Source: Aquabacter cavernae (lineage in GTDB: Bacteria; Pseudomonadota; Alphaproteobacteria; Rhizobiales; Xanthobacteraceae). From it: DNA of 64,000 bases. The notes beneath the pieces are model-generated. The model was not told the origin of the DNA and ran no database searches. It worked only from the letters and a program-made list of their open reading frames with translations. Both the position numbers and the translations under genes were made by a program. The stretch covers positions 62,001 through 126,000 of the forward strand of contig NZ_RWKV01000001.1 in the NCBI RefSeq assembly GCF_003993795.1, read 5' to 3'. Positions 48,756 through 58,077 of the stretch are shown piece after piece. Each line of letters opens with the position of its first letter. Positions within the stretch are counted from its first letter, which is position 1.

Positions 48756-49667
48756 ATGACGACACCCCTCAAGGCGGCGGTGTTCGGTCTCGGGTCCATG
48801 GGCGGCGGCATGGCCCGCTCCCTGCTGCGCGGAGGCTTCGCGGTCACGGGCTATGACCCGGCTTCCGCCGCCGTGGAAGCCTTCGCGGCTGACGGCGGCA
48901 CCGGTGCCGCCACCGCCCGGGAGGCCGCTTCCGGCGCGGACATTGCGGTGAGCGTGGTGGTGAACGCCGCGCAGACCGAGGCGCTGCTGTTCGGCCCGGA
49001 GGGCGTGGCCGACACCTTGCCCGCGGGCGCCGTGTTCCTGTCCTGCGCCACCATGGCGCCGGAAATCGCCCGCGACCTCGCCGCCCGGCTGGAGGCGACG
49101 GGCCGCTTCTATCTGGACGCGCCCATTTCCGGCGGCGCGGCGCGGGCCGCCACGGGGGCGCTCACCGTGCTCGCCTCCGGCAGCCCCGCCGCCTTCGCCA
49201 GGGCCCGCCCCGCGCTCGATGCCATGGCCGCCAAGGTCTATGAGCTGGGCGCGGCCCCCGGCACGGGCGCGGCCTTCAAGATGATCAACCAATTGCTCGC
49301 GGGCGTGCATATCGCCGCCGCCAGCGAGGCCTTCGCCTTCGCCGCCCGCCAAGGGCTGGACCTCGCCAAGGTCTATGAGGTGATCACCGCCTCGGCGGGC
49401 AATAGCTGGATGTTCGAGAACCGCATGCCCCATGTGCTGGCGGGCGACTACCGGCCGCTTTCGGCCGTGGACATCTTCGTGAAGGATCTCGGCATCGTGC
49501 AGGACATGGCGCGGGGTGCGCGCTATCCCGTGCCGCTTGCCGCCGCCGCCCTCCAGATGTTCCTTGCCGCCTCCGGCGCGGGCATGGGGCGCGACGACGA
49601 CGCCTCCGTGGCGCGCATCTATGCGCAGCTGTCCGGCACGCACCTGCCCGGCCAGGGAGAGGGCTGA
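48756..49667 (+). CDS. ltnD: L-threonate/2-hydroxyacid dehydrogenase (LtnD type)
   Basis: A 303-residue beta-hydroxyacid dehydrogenase. NAD(P)-binding FGLGSMGGGMARSLLRGG lies near the N-terminus, substrate-binding DAPISGGAARAATGALTV follows, and the catalytic lysine is in FKMINQLLAGVH. Next to otnK and otnC it most likely oxidises L-threonate or D-erythronate at C2. ATG at 48756 follows GGGAGGCGAGG. It is translated just before otnK (3-base gap). Confidence 0.85.
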   Translation: MTTPLKAAVFGLGSMGGGMARSLLRGGFAVTGYDPASAAVEAFAADGGTGAATAREAASGADIAVSVVVNAAQTEALLFGPEGVADTLPAGAVFLSCATMAPEIARDLAARLEATGRFYLDAPISGGAARAATGALTVLASGSPAAFARARPALDAMAAKVYELGAAPGTGAAFKMINQLLAGVHIAAASEAFAFAARQGLDLAKVYEVITASAGNSWMFENRMPHVLAGDYRPLSAVDIFVKDLGIVQDMARGARYPVPLAAAALQMFLAASGAGMGRDDDASVARIYAQLSGTHLPGQGEG

Positions 49668-49670
49668 GCC

Positions 49671-50960
49671 ATGCCGCTGATCCTCGGCGCCGTCGCGGAC
49701 GATTATACGGGCGCGTCCGACCTCGCCAACACCTTCACCAAGGCGGGCCTGCGCACGGTGCAGACCATCGGCGTGCCCGATCCCGCCCTCCCTTTGCCGG
49801 AGGTGGACGCGGTGGTGGTGGCGCTGAAGAGCCGCTCCATCCCCGCCCCCGAGGCGGTGGCCCTGTCGCGCGCTGCCGCCCGCTGGCTGCGGGAGCGGGG
49901 CGCGGGCCATGTGCTGTTCAAGGTCTGCTCCACCTTCGATTCCACCGATGCCGGCAATATCGGCCCGGTGACGGACGCCCTGCGGGCCGATGTGGGCGCG
50001 GGCCCGGTCATCGTCACGCCCGCGTTTCCGGAGACGGGCCGCACCATCTATCTGGGCCATCTGTTCGTCGGGCCGGTGCCGTTGAATGAAAGCCCGCTGA
50101 AGGACCATCCCCTCAACCCCATGCACGACGCCAATCTCGTGCGGGTGCTGGCGCGGCAGAGCGCGGCGCCGGTGGGCCTGCTCGATCTTCCCACCGTGGA
50201 GGCCGGACCGGGCGCGGTGCGCGCGCGTCTCGCCACGCTGGCGGCGGAAGGCGCGGGCGCGGCCATCGCGGACGCGGTGTTCGAGCGGCACCTGGAGGTG
50301 CTGGGGGAGGTGGCGCTGGACGGCCCGCTGTCCACCGGTGCTTCCGGCCTCGGTCTCGGGCTTGCCCGCGCCTTGGTGCGCGCGGGCAAGCCGGGGCGGG
50401 TGACGACGGGCGAGGGAGTGGCGGGCGAGGGACTGGCGGATGTGGGCGGCCCGGCCGCCATCCTGGCGGGAAGCTGCTCGGCCGCCACGCTCAGTCAGAT
50501 CGCCGAGGCGGAAAAAGTGATGCCCGTTCTGCGTCTCGACGGCGAGCGGCTGGTGACGGCGGGTGCGCAGGCGGTGGAGGCGGCGCTCGCCTGGGCGCAT
50601 GAGCGCCTGAGCCATGGCCCGGTCCTCATCGCGGCGAGCGGCACGCCCGCCCAGGTGGCCGCGCTCCAGGCGAAGCACGGCCGGGCCGCCTCCGGCCATG
50701 CCATCGAGCAGGCGAGCGCGGCCCTGGCGGAAGGGCTGGTGGCGGCGGGGGTGCGCCGCCTCGTTGTGGCGGGCGGGGAGACCTCCGGCGCGGTGGTGGA
50801 CCGCCTCGGCCTCACCGCCTTCCTGCTGGGCCCGGAAATCGCGCCGGGGGTGCCGGTGCTCGCCACGGTGGGATCGCGGCCGGACATGCGCCTCGCCCTG
50901 AAATCAGGCAATTTCGGCGGCCCCGACTTTTTCGCGCGGGCGCTGGAGGCAGTGCGCTGA
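49671..50960 (+). CDS. otnK: 3-oxo-tetronate kinase (OtnK, four-carbon acid sugar kinase)
   Basis: A 429-residue kinase of the DUF1537 family. The N-terminal domain starts ILGAVADDYTGASDLANTF with the sugar-acid-binding Asp residues and contains VCSTFDSTDAGNIGPV. The C-terminal nucleotide-binding part has VAGGETSGAVVDRLGL and LALKSGNFGGPDFFARAL. It phosphorylates 3-oxo-tetronate for OtnC. The isomerase gene otnI is not seen in the window. Confidence 0.87.
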   Translation: MPLILGAVADDYTGASDLANTFTKAGLRTVQTIGVPDPALPLPEVDAVVVALKSRSIPAPEAVALSRAAARWLRERGAGHVLFKVCSTFDSTDAGNIGPVTDALRADVGAGPVIVTPAFPETGRTIYLGHLFVGPVPLNESPLKDHPLNPMHDANLVRVLARQSAAPVGLLDLPTVEAGPGAVRARLATLAAEGAGAAIADAVFERHLEVLGEVALDGPLSTGASGLGLGLARALVRAGKPGRVTTGEGVAGEGLADVGGPAAILAGSCSAATLSQIAEAEKVMPVLRLDGERLVTAGAQAVEAALAWAHERLSHGPVLIAASGTPAQVAALQAKHGRAASGHAIEQASAALAEGLVAAGVRRLVVAGGETSGAVVDRLGLTAFLLGPEIAPGVPVLATVGSRPDMRLALKSGNFGGPDFFARALEAVR

Positions 50961-51018
50961 AGGCGGTGCGGCTTCTCCCTGGCGGGAGAGGCGATCTGTC
51001 GCCAAAGCCCTCTTCCGC

Positions 51019-51081
51019 CCGAACTTGGCTGTTGCCAAGTTCGGTTCGCGAGCGTGCCGAAGTCGGAAACATCCGACTTCG
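51019..51081. terminator. Two perfect hairpins between convergent genes
   Basis: CCGAACTTGGC, TGTT, GCCAAGTTCGG (51019-51044) is an 11-bp stem. CGAAGTCGGA, AACA, TCCGACTTCG (51058-51081) is a 10-bp stem. They occupy the gap between the otnK and hydrolase gene ends and would act in both directions; their compact pairing also resembles a REP-type element. Confidence 0.65.
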
Positions 51082-51165
51082 ATGCGGGGGAGGGTTGGGA
51101 GGGGGAAGGCCGGACGGTGTGCGACGGAGACCGGGAGGGGGACCAAGAGAAGGGCGGGGAGGTCC

Positions 51166-51996
51166 TCAGCCCAGCGTTCGGCGCAGCCACTCGGAGACGC
51201 TGTCGCACACCAGGTCTTCCACGCCGTTATAGAAATGATCGCAGCCCGGCAGCACCTGCGCCTCGCAGGGGCCGCCGGCCCGCTCCGCATAGACCTCCGC
51301 CGGATAGCCCACGGGGGATTCATCGTCGCCCCGGATAGTGAGGGTGGGCACCTTGATCTGTGGTGCGAGGTCGAGGATCTCGTACATGCTGGTGAGGCGG
51401 TCCACATAGCTCTGGGCGGAGATCACGTACCACCAGCCCGGCAGCAGCAGCAGCTGGTCGCCTTTGCCTGCCGCCACCAGCGCCTTCGCCTCTTCCAGAA
51501 CCTCGGCACTGCGCTCCTGGCCCAGATGCCCGGAGCGGGCGAGCGTGGAGAGGATGCCCGGCCCCGAACCGCCGCGATGGGCGGAGAGCAGGACGAGGGC
51601 GGGCGTCTCCGGCCGCTCCAGCACATGGCGCACCGCCAGGAAGCCGCCATTGGAATGGCCCATCACGATGGGGGCGGGAAAGCCCTGCTTCGCCATCCAG
51701 GCGGCGGCGAGCGCATTGTCCTCCAGCGCCTGCGCGGTGGTCTGGTAGGCCCCGCCCTCAGTGGCGCGGCTGTTGCGGATGGAGAGGATGTCATGGCCGC
51801 GCCGGTTGAAGGCGAGGCAGGCATAGCCCATGGCGGTGAGCACCGGCGGCAGGAAGCGCGGGGCGCCCATGTAGAAGTTCATGGTGTTGCCGTGGAACAG
51901 CAGCACGCCGCCGCGCACCGGCCCGTCCTCCGGCAGGTGAAAGGCGCCGTCCAGCGGCGTGGTGGGCGTGTCGATGCTGATGAGCTGCGTGCGCAT
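51166..51996 (-). CDS. Alpha/beta hydrolase family protein
   Basis: A 276-residue serine hydrolase. The oxyanion region is LLFHGNTMNFYMGAP, the nucleophile elbow IVMGHSNGGFLAVRH, the acid is likely in LTIRGDDESPVGYPAE, and the histidine lies in LPGCDHFYNGVEDL. The substrate is unknown. It is separated by 42 bases from the TetR gene upstream on the same strand, so both may be co-transcribed. Confidence 0.87.
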   Translation of the reverse strand: MRTQLISIDTPTTPLDGAFHLPEDGPVRGGVLLFHGNTMNFYMGAPRFLPPVLTAMGYACLAFNRRGHDILSIRNSRATEGGAYQTTAQALEDNALAAAWMAKQGFPAPIVMGHSNGGFLAVRHVLERPETPALVLLSAHRGGSGPGILSTLARSGHLGQERSAEVLEEAKALVAAGKGDQLLLLPGWWYVISAQSYVDRLTSMYEILDLAPQIKVPTLTIRGDDESPVGYPAEVYAERAGGPCEAQVLPGCDHFYNGVEDLVCDSVSEWLRRTLG

Positions 51997-52038
51997 GGGC
52001 GTTGCCTTCCGGTCTTGGTCTTGAATTGGGGGGCGGGA

Positions 52039-52617
52039 TCAGGCGGGTGGGTTGGGAAACAGCAGGGCGACGAGGTCGTCGCCCATGGCTTGAAGCTGGC
52101 CGGCATCGCCATGCACCCGCTCCATGACGGCAAGGCCCCGGGTGAAGGCCACCACCAGCCGGGCCGCATGGTCGGGGGGCAGCGCGCATCCGGTGCCGGG
52201 CCGGGAGAAGGCGGACAGGAGCAGGGCGTCCAGCGCATCCAGCAATTCGCGCACCTCCTCGCACACCTTCGCTCCGGCGCCCGCGCCCTCGGTGGCGAGG
52301 CGGGTGGAGAGGCATCCGCGCGCGGGGCCGGCGGTCATGTTGGCGACGGCGATGCGCAGGAAGGCACTGAGCCCGGCGCGCAGGTCCGGGGTCGCCAGCG
52401 CCGTCTCCGCCGCCTCCAGGAAGCGGGTGCGATAGCGCGCGAAGGTCTTGAGGAAGACGTGTTCCTTGTCGCCGAAGGCGTTGTAGAGGCTGCCGCGCTG
52501 CACGCCCGTGGCGCGGGACAGGTCCAGCATGGAGGTGGCGCCATAGCCCTGGGCGCGGAACAGCCGCTCCGCCGCGCCGAGCACCTGCTCCTCGTCGAAC
52601 TGCCTGCGGCCCGCCAT
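52039..52617 (-). CDS. TetR/AcrR family regulator
   Basis: A 192-residue regulator with the helix-turn-helix SMLDLSRATGVQRGSLYNAFGDKEHVFLK close to the AcuR/NemR-like branch. ATG at 52617 (MAGRRQF) is used because the region before it carries tandem operators. It is divergent from two glutathione-transferase genes and upstream of a hydrolase gene, and probably responds to an electrophile. Confidence 0.87.
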   Translation of the reverse strand: MAGRRQFDEEQVLGAAERLFRAQGYGATSMLDLSRATGVQRGSLYNAFGDKEHVFLKTFARYRTRFLEAAETALATPDLRAGLSAFLRIAVANMTAGPARGCLSTRLATEGAGAGAKVCEEVRELLDALDALLLSAFSRPGTGCALPPDHAARLVVAFTRGLAVMERVHGDAGQLQAMGDDLVALLFPNPPA

Positions 52618-52630
52618 CCGAGATCCGTTA

Positions 52631-52663
52631 TTGACATGCGTGTCAAAGATGACACCCTTGTCA
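52631..52663. promoter_or_regulatory. Tandem TetR operators TGACA-N4-TGTCA
   Basis: TGACATGCGTGTCA (52632-52645, extended by TT/AA) and TGACACCCTTGTCA (52650-52663) are two perfect copies of one dyad, 18 bases apart, in the divergent gap between the TetR and GST genes. Confidence 0.78.
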
Positions 52664-52736
52664 AACATAGGCCCGCCCGCACGGGATGGGAAGCCGTATC
52701 GTCCGTGTCCCGTCCCCGCCGTCCCCCGGAGGTTTC

Positions 52737-53438
52737 ATGATCGATCTGCTGTACTGGACCACGCCCAACGGCCAGAAGGTCCTCATCGCGGTGGAGGAGC
52801 TGGGTCTTCCCTATGAGATCAAGCCCGTGAACATCTCCAAGGGCGAGCAGTTCCAGCCGGACTTCCTCAGGAACAGCCCCAATAACCGCATTCCCGCCAT
52901 CGTGGACCATGCGCCCGAGGATGGCGACGGCCCGCTGGCGGTGTTCGAATCCGGCGCGTGCCTGGAATATCTCGCCGACAAGACCGGCCGCTTCCTCGCC
53001 AAGTCCACCCGCCGCCGGTTCGAGGCGCTCCAGTGGCTCTATTGGCAGATGGGCGGGCTCGGCCCCATGGCGGGGCAGGCGCACCACTTCATCCAATATG
53101 CCGCCGATCAGCACCCCTATGCCATCGAGCGCTATGTGAAGGAGGCGAACCGCCTCTATGGCGTGCTGGACCGGCGCCTTGCGCTCGTGCCCTATGCGGG
53201 CGGCGAGGACTACACCATCGCCGACATGGCTATCTATCCCTGGATCTACCGTCACGAGCGGCACCGGCAGGACCTCAACGACTTCCCCAATGTGAAGCGC
53301 TGGTACGAGATCGTCGGCGCGCGCCCGGCGGTGAAGCGGGCCTATGAGATCCAGGACGCCATCAACGTCACGCCCACGGTGAGCGCCGAATCCCACGCCT
53401 TGCTGTTCGGCCAGACCGCCGAGCTTCCCAAGGTCTGA
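52737..53438 (+). CDS. Glutathione S-transferase family protein (YfcG/Ure2-like)
   Basis: A 233-residue GST. The thioredoxin-fold N-terminal half has LYWTTPNGQKVLIAVEELGL, NNRIPAIVDH and the glutathione-binding ESGACLEYLADKTG. The helical C-terminal half contains YTIADMAIYPWIYRHE. The TxxNGxK start matches the nu-class (YfcG-like) GSH-disulfide oxidoreductases. ATG at 52737 follows GGAGG. Probably TetR-controlled detoxification. Confidence 0.88.
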   Translation: MIDLLYWTTPNGQKVLIAVEELGLPYEIKPVNISKGEQFQPDFLRNSPNNRIPAIVDHAPEDGDGPLAVFESGACLEYLADKTGRFLAKSTRRRFEALQWLYWQMGGLGPMAGQAHHFIQYAADQHPYAIERYVKEANRLYGVLDRRLALVPYAGGEDYTIADMAIYPWIYRHERHRQDLNDFPNVKRWYEIVGARPAVKRAYEIQDAINVTPTVSAESHALLFGQTAELPKV

Positions 53439-53445
53439 GGCCGCC

Positions 53446-54171
53446 ATGAGCGACACCGCGCGCGACACCGCCTTGCGGCTCTATGAACTGGCCGGGGACG
53501 ATCCCGGCCTGCGCTTCAGCCCCCATTGCTGGAAGGTGCGCATGGCGCTGGCCCATAAGGGCCTCTCGCCGGAATGCGTGCCCTGGCATTTCGCGGAAAA
53601 GGACGCCATCGCCTTTTCCGGCCAGGGGCTGGTGCCCGTCTTGGTGGCGGGCGAGACGGTGGTGAGCGATTCCTTCCGCATCGCCGAATATCTGGAAGCC
53701 GCCTATCCCGAGCGGCCCACTTTGTTCGGCGGCGAGATGGGCCGCGCCACCGCGCGCTTCATCAATGCCTATGCGGATACGCTGCCGGTGCCGCTCATCG
53801 CCCGCACGCTCCTCATGGACATTCATGACCGCCTCGCGCCGGGCGACCGGCCCTATTTCCGCCAGTCCCGCGAAAAGCGCTTCGGCATGACGCTGGAGCA
53901 AGCGGCGGCCGACGCGCCCGCGCGGATCGAGGAATTGCGGCGCATCCTGCAGCCGCTGCGCCTCATGCTGAAGGCCCAGCCCTTCCTCTCCGGAGCGGAG
54001 CCCGCTTATGCGGACTATTGCCTGTTCGGCATGTTCATGTGGGCGCGGGTCATCAGCCCCACGGAGCTTCTGGCGGAGGACGACCCGGTGCATGCGTGGC
54101 GCGCCGCGCTGCTGGATGCGTTCGACGGCTTCGCCCGTGCCGCACCCACGGCAGGGGCGCGTGCGGCGTGA
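53446..54171 (+). CDS. Glutathione S-transferase family protein (beta-etherase-like)
   Basis: A 241-residue GST with FSPHCWKVRMALAHKGL and VSDSFRIAEYLEAAYP in the glutathione-binding half and YADYCLFGMFMWARV in the helical half. The SPHCWK motif is shared with LigE/LigF-like and related bacterial GSTs. It is 7 bases after the preceding GST, so both are in one operon. The substrate is not known. Confidence 0.85.
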   Translation: MSDTARDTALRLYELAGDDPGLRFSPHCWKVRMALAHKGLSPECVPWHFAEKDAIAFSGQGLVPVLVAGETVVSDSFRIAEYLEAAYPERPTLFGGEMGRATARFINAYADTLPVPLIARTLLMDIHDRLAPGDRPYFRQSREKRFGMTLEQAAADAPARIEELRRILQPLRLMLKAQPFLSGAEPAYADYCLFGMFMWARVISPTELLAEDDPVHAWRAALLDAFDGFARAAPTAGARAA

Positions 54172-54339
54172 TGCGGGCGGGTGGCGAGCCTGATAAAGGA
54201 GGCGGGGCAGCGGGCACGCCTGCGCCCGGCCGGTTCAAGGTCATCAGGCCCTGTGATCGACTGGATTAAACATCATAATTTGCGCTCATGGCCTGCGCTG
54301 GCCATGGTGAAGGCCAGACGATTGCATTAGGATTTTACC

Positions 54340-54855
54340 GTGAGCCATCCCGCCGCCGATATCGACACCCTGGCCCCGATCCTGCCGCGCCACCTGCGCG
54401 ATGTGCTGGGATCCTTCACCACGGGCGTGGTGGTGGTGACCACGCAGGTCGAGGGCGACCGTCCGGTGGGCCTCACCATCAATTCCTTCAATTCCGTCTC
54501 CCTGGATCCCCCGCTCATCCTGTGGAGCCTCGCGCTGAAGGCGCCGAGCCTGGGGGCGTTCCGGGCGGCCGGAAGCTTCGTCATCAACATCCTGGGCGAG
54601 CACCAGGAAGATGTCGGCCGCCGCTTCGCCACCCCGGCCCCGGACAAGTTCGCGGGTGTCGCCTGGGAGCCGGGCCTCACCGGCGCGCCAGTCCTGGCCG
54701 ACACGGCCGCCCATCTGGAATGCCGGGTCTATGCCCGCTATCCCGGTGGCGACCATGAGATCTATGTGGGCGAAGTGGTCGCCCTGCAGGATCGCGGCCA
54801 TGCCCCGCTGGTCTATCACCGCGGCGCCTTCTGCAAGATCCACAAGGCGGGCTGA
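54340..54855 (+). CDS. Flavin reductase-like FMN-binding protein
   Basis: A 171-residue flavin reductase domain protein. It has FTTGVVVVTTQVEG, GLTINSFNSVSLDPPLILWS and the C-terminal YHRGAFCKI typical of small reductase components such as HpaC. It supplies reduced FMN/FAD to an unidentified monooxygenase or acts alone. GTG start; the upstream ribosome site is weak. Confidence 0.87.
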   Translation: MSHPAADIDTLAPILPRHLRDVLGSFTTGVVVVTTQVEGDRPVGLTINSFNSVSLDPPLILWSLALKAPSLGAFRAAGSFVINILGEHQEDVGRRFATPAPDKFAGVAWEPGLTGAPVLADTAAHLECRVYARYPGGDHEIYVGEVVALQDRGHAPLVYHRGAFCKIHKAG

Positions 54856-55279
54856 GCGCCCATCGGGCGTGGGGCCGATCGATATTCAGATCGATGGAAG
54901 GCTTCGCGCCCTTTAAGGCCCGTCATGCCTGGGCTTGTCCCGGGCATCCACGCCTCTGCGTCGAGCGTGCACCCAGCGGAACCCCGTGGATGGCCGGGAC
55001 AGGCCCGGCCATGGCGCCGCTTTCTTAAAAGAGCCGTCCAGGCCGCTTGAAGGGCGATCCGCCCCAGAGCGTTCCGAGCGAAGCGTGAAGCAGTTCGCAT
55101 GAAGGAAGCGCTTAAAAACAAAGAGATAGAGCGTTTCAACGTTTCCATGAAATGCTCAGACGCGCTCGGCGGCAAGGTCTCCCGGCCACTGACGGTTCGC
55201 GCACCCGGCTTCGCGGTGCCGTGTCCCGCACCGATGCCTGCTTTCCCGCACGGGTGCTCGACGCTTCCCGGGCGGCGGG
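54856..55279. other. Intergenic region with dispersed palindromic repeats
   Basis: No gene is supported. It holds the 54920-55013 repeat and a second inverted repeat GAGCGTTTCA / TGAAATGCTC (55129-55138, 55148-55157). The rest shows nothing further. Confidence 0.6.
54920..55013. repeat. Dispersed palindromic repeat (about 95 bp)
   Basis: The left arm (CGTCATGCCTGGGCTTGTCC, then CGGGCATCCACG) is matched in inverse by CGTGGATGGCCGGGACAGGC, then CCGGCCATG. The core recurs after fixX at 34019-34051. Such CGTCATGCCCGGG-type units are widely dispersed in Rhizobiales genomes. Confidence 0.65.
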
Positions 55280-56174
55280 TCACGCCGCCAGTTTCTGCCG
55301 GTCCGCCAAGGCGCGATAGGCCAGGGCCTCGGCCAGATGCCGGCGGCCCAAAGTCTCGGCGCCGTCCAGATCCGCCAGCGTGCGGGCCACTTTCAGCACC
55401 CGGTGATAGCCGCGCGCGGACAGGCGCATGGCGTCCGCCGCATCCCGCAGCAGCGCAAGCCCGGCTGCGTCCGGCGCGGCGGCCACGTCCAGCAGCGGGC
55501 CGTTGGCCTGCGCGTTGGTGCGCACGTCTGGCCGTCCCAGCGCGGCATAGCGCTCCGCCTGGAGAGACCGCGCCTGCGCGACGCGGGCGGCCACGTCCGC
55601 CGAGCCTTCCTGCGGAGCCGGGCGCACCAGATCGGCGGCGGTGACGGCGGGCACTTCCAGATGCAGGTCGATGCGGTCGAGGAACGGACCGGAGAGGCGG
55701 GCCTGGTAGTCCTGAACGCAGCGCGGTCCGCGCGCGCAGGCATGTCCCGGCTCCCCCGCCTGCCCGCAGCGGCAGGGATTCATGGCGGCGATCAGCTGGA
55801 AGCGCGCGGGATAGGTGACGCGGTGATTGGCCCGCGCGATCAGCACGTCCCCCGTTTCCAACGGCTGGCGCAGGGAATCCAGCACCTGAGGGGAGAATTC
55901 CGGCAATTCGTCCAGGAACAGCACGCCGTGATGGGCGAGGGACACCTCGCCGGGCCGGGCCTTCATGCCGCCGCCCACCATGGCCGCCATGGAGGCGGAA
56001 TGGTGGGGCGCGCGGAACGGGCGGCGATCCACCAGGGCGCCGTCCTCGATGGCGCCCGCCACCGAGGCGATCATGGACACGTCCAGCATTTCCGCCGGGG
56101 CCAGCGGCGGCAGGATGGAGGGCAGGCGCTGCGCCAGCATGGACTTGCCCGCGCCGGGCGGGCCGACATAGAGC
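55280..56174 (-). pseudogene. comM: comM, C-terminal part, interrupted by insertion
   Basis: This fragment encodes about 297 residues from LYVGPPGAGKSMLAQRLP (Walker A) through FLDELPEFSPQVLDSLRQPL (Walker B), MNPCRCGQAG and a C-terminal helical domain. It is the ATPase core of the Mg-chelatase-like ComM/YifB protein, a branch-migration helicase in natural transformation. The N-terminal part lies at 62961-63601. It has lost its start codon; an internal ATG at 56140 would give a protein without Walker A. Confidence 0.95.
56172..56174. other. Left attachment junction (core AGC)
   Basis: Host sequence CCGACATAG is joined to element sequence CTATTGTGTACTATTTCC across AGC. The core coincides in frame with codons of the comM Walker A region. 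The integrase gene begins 42 bases to the right. Confidence 0.8.
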
Positions 56175-56216
56175 CTATTGTGTACTATTTCCTTCTTGCT
56201 ACGCTGGAGGAATCAG

Positions 56217-58010
56217 ATGGCCCCTAATTGCTTATTTTCAAAAGGAAAAGGTGGGATGCGCTCCAGCGAGTCCGATGGTCGGCCATTGGCATATTCCTAC
56301 ATACGCATGTCCACCGATCACCAGCTGAAGGGAGATAGCCTCCGCCGGCAGCTTCAGCTCTCCAAAGCATATGCTGATCGACACAATCTCAATCTGCTGG
56401 AGACGTATCAGGACATTGGCTTTTCAGCCTACACGGGAGAGAACGTTAGCGAGGGTGCTTTAGGAAGATTTCTGGCTGCCATCGAGGCGGGAGGTGTTCC
56501 CTCAGGCTCGTATCTCTTGGTTGAGTCTCTTGACCGCATTAGCCGGCAGACGGTCTCAAAAGCATTTGCTGTTTTCAGCCGAATAATAAGCCTTGGGATG
56601 AAGGTAGTCACGTTACAGAATGAGAAGACCTATTTTGGCGACCTAGATTTTTTGGATATGATTCTTTCGTTGTCCGACATGTTGAGGGCTCATGAGGAAT
56701 CAAAAGTCAAAAGTAAGCGACTTTCTTCTGCATGGGACAATAAGCGAACCAACGCTGAAAATAGGAACATGACACCCATTTGTCCATATTGGCTTGTTTC
56801 AAATAAGGATTCAGCCGGATTCAAAATCGATGAGAAAAAAGCTTTAGTTGTCCGACGCGTTTTTGAAATGTCTGCCAGCGGATATGGCACAGGAATCATT
56901 GAAAAGCGCCTCAACGGAGAGGGCGTTCCAGGCATCGGAAAAACAGGGAGTTGGCATAAGTCCTATATACAGAAGATATTGAATAATAGAGCTGTTATTG
57001 GCGAAATGCAGCCGCATAAAATTCAGGGTGGAAAAAGGGTTTCCGTCGGAAATCCTATCCCGAACTATTTTCCGAAAATTGTGGATGACGAATTGTTTTA
57101 CAGGGTGCAAGCGGCAAGAAATCAAAGAAAGGTTGTGGGAGCCGGCAGAAAGGGAAAATTTGTCTCAAACCTGTTCTCTGGCCTACTTATCTGCGACTAT
57201 TGCGGCAAAGGAATGAGATATATCGACAAAGGACCAGCACCAAAGGGCGGCAAGTACCTATTATGTGGGACGGCAGAAAGGGGCCTGAATTGTGAAAAGG
57301 CGTATTGGAAATATGAGTTATTTGAGAGAACGTTTCTCTCCTATGTTTCAGAAGTAAACGTCTCTGACATTCTGGATAGCGAGAATCGACAAAATTTGAG
57401 AATGCAAATTTCTAAATCAATGGAGGCTTTGATAGGTGAAACCGAAATTCTTAAATTAAAATATAAGAAATTGATTGAGCTTATTTTAAATGATGACACA
57501 GATCGGCGCCGATCTTTGCTCTCTAACGAATTAAAAGTTATAGAAAATCAGATTGATTTGAATGAGCTTAAAGAAACCGATCTCCGTCAGAAAATGAACT
57601 CGCTAGCTTCAGATCAGAGCATCGACCCCTACAAGTTGAGGGAATTAATCGAACGTGTTCAGATAAACGGCGTCGACTCATACGATTTGAGAATTCAGAT
57701 CCAGCATTTTTTGAAAACTATCATTGATAGTGTTCAAATGTTTCCGCTCGGCAATCTGCCTTATTTTACAGATGGCCTTGATGAGCTTGAGAGGCTTTTT
57801 TCCGAAACCGCCAACCAAAATCTCATCTCAGAAATAAGCCAAATGAAGGACTTGATAGACAATTCGGTATCCTCTCAACCTCGTTTTATTGTCCATTTCA
57901 AAAATGGAGACAATCGTACCATCTATATGGACTCGGATGGCGGGGAGTTTCCGGTTGGCAATGTGATTTCAAAATCCAATGGAGAATTCATCGACGATGA
58001 GTCTGTTTAA
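56217..58010 (+). CDS. Large serine recombinase (site-specific integrase)
   Basis: A 597-residue enzyme that inserts and excises the element. The resolvase domain starts LAYSYIRMSTDHQLKGDS with nucleophile Ser32 and has LLVESLDRISRQTVSKAF. The recombinase domain (about 170-300) is followed by a zinc ribbon (LLICDYCGKGMRY...LLCGTAERGLNC) and a long coiled coil (about 385-470), the standard large serine integrase layout. ATG at 56217 follows GGAGG. It is adjacent to the left junction, as integrases usually are. Codon use is AT-rich compared with host genes. Confidence 0.93.
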   Translation: MAPNCLFSKGKGGMRSSESDGRPLAYSYIRMSTDHQLKGDSLRRQLQLSKAYADRHNLNLLETYQDIGFSAYTGENVSEGALGRFLAAIEAGGVPSGSYLLVESLDRISRQTVSKAFAVFSRIISLGMKVVTLQNEKTYFGDLDFLDMILSLSDMLRAHEESKVKSKRLSSAWDNKRTNAENRNMTPICPYWLVSNKDSAGFKIDEKKALVVRRVFEMSASGYGTGIIEKRLNGEGVPGIGKTGSWHKSYIQKILNNRAVIGEMQPHKIQGGKRVSVGNPIPNYFPKIVDDELFYRVQAARNQRKVVGAGRKGKFVSNLFSGLLICDYCGKGMRYIDKGPAPKGGKYLLCGTAERGLNCEKAYWKYELFERTFLSYVSEVNVSDILDSENRQNLRMQISKSMEALIGETEILKLKYKKLIELILNDDTDRRRSLLSNELKVIENQIDLNELKETDLRQKMNSLASDQSIDPYKLRELIERVQINGVDSYDLRIQIQHFLKTIIDSVQMFPLGNLPYFTDGLDELERLFSETANQNLISEISQMKDLIDNSVSSQPRFIVHFKNGDNRTIYMDSDGGEFPVGNVISKSNGEFIDDESV

Positions 58011-58077
58011 ACGTGCTTTTAGATAGCGTGATAGCCTGTTACAAACCAGTCAACGTTGGTTGTTTGGCTTGTTTAAA

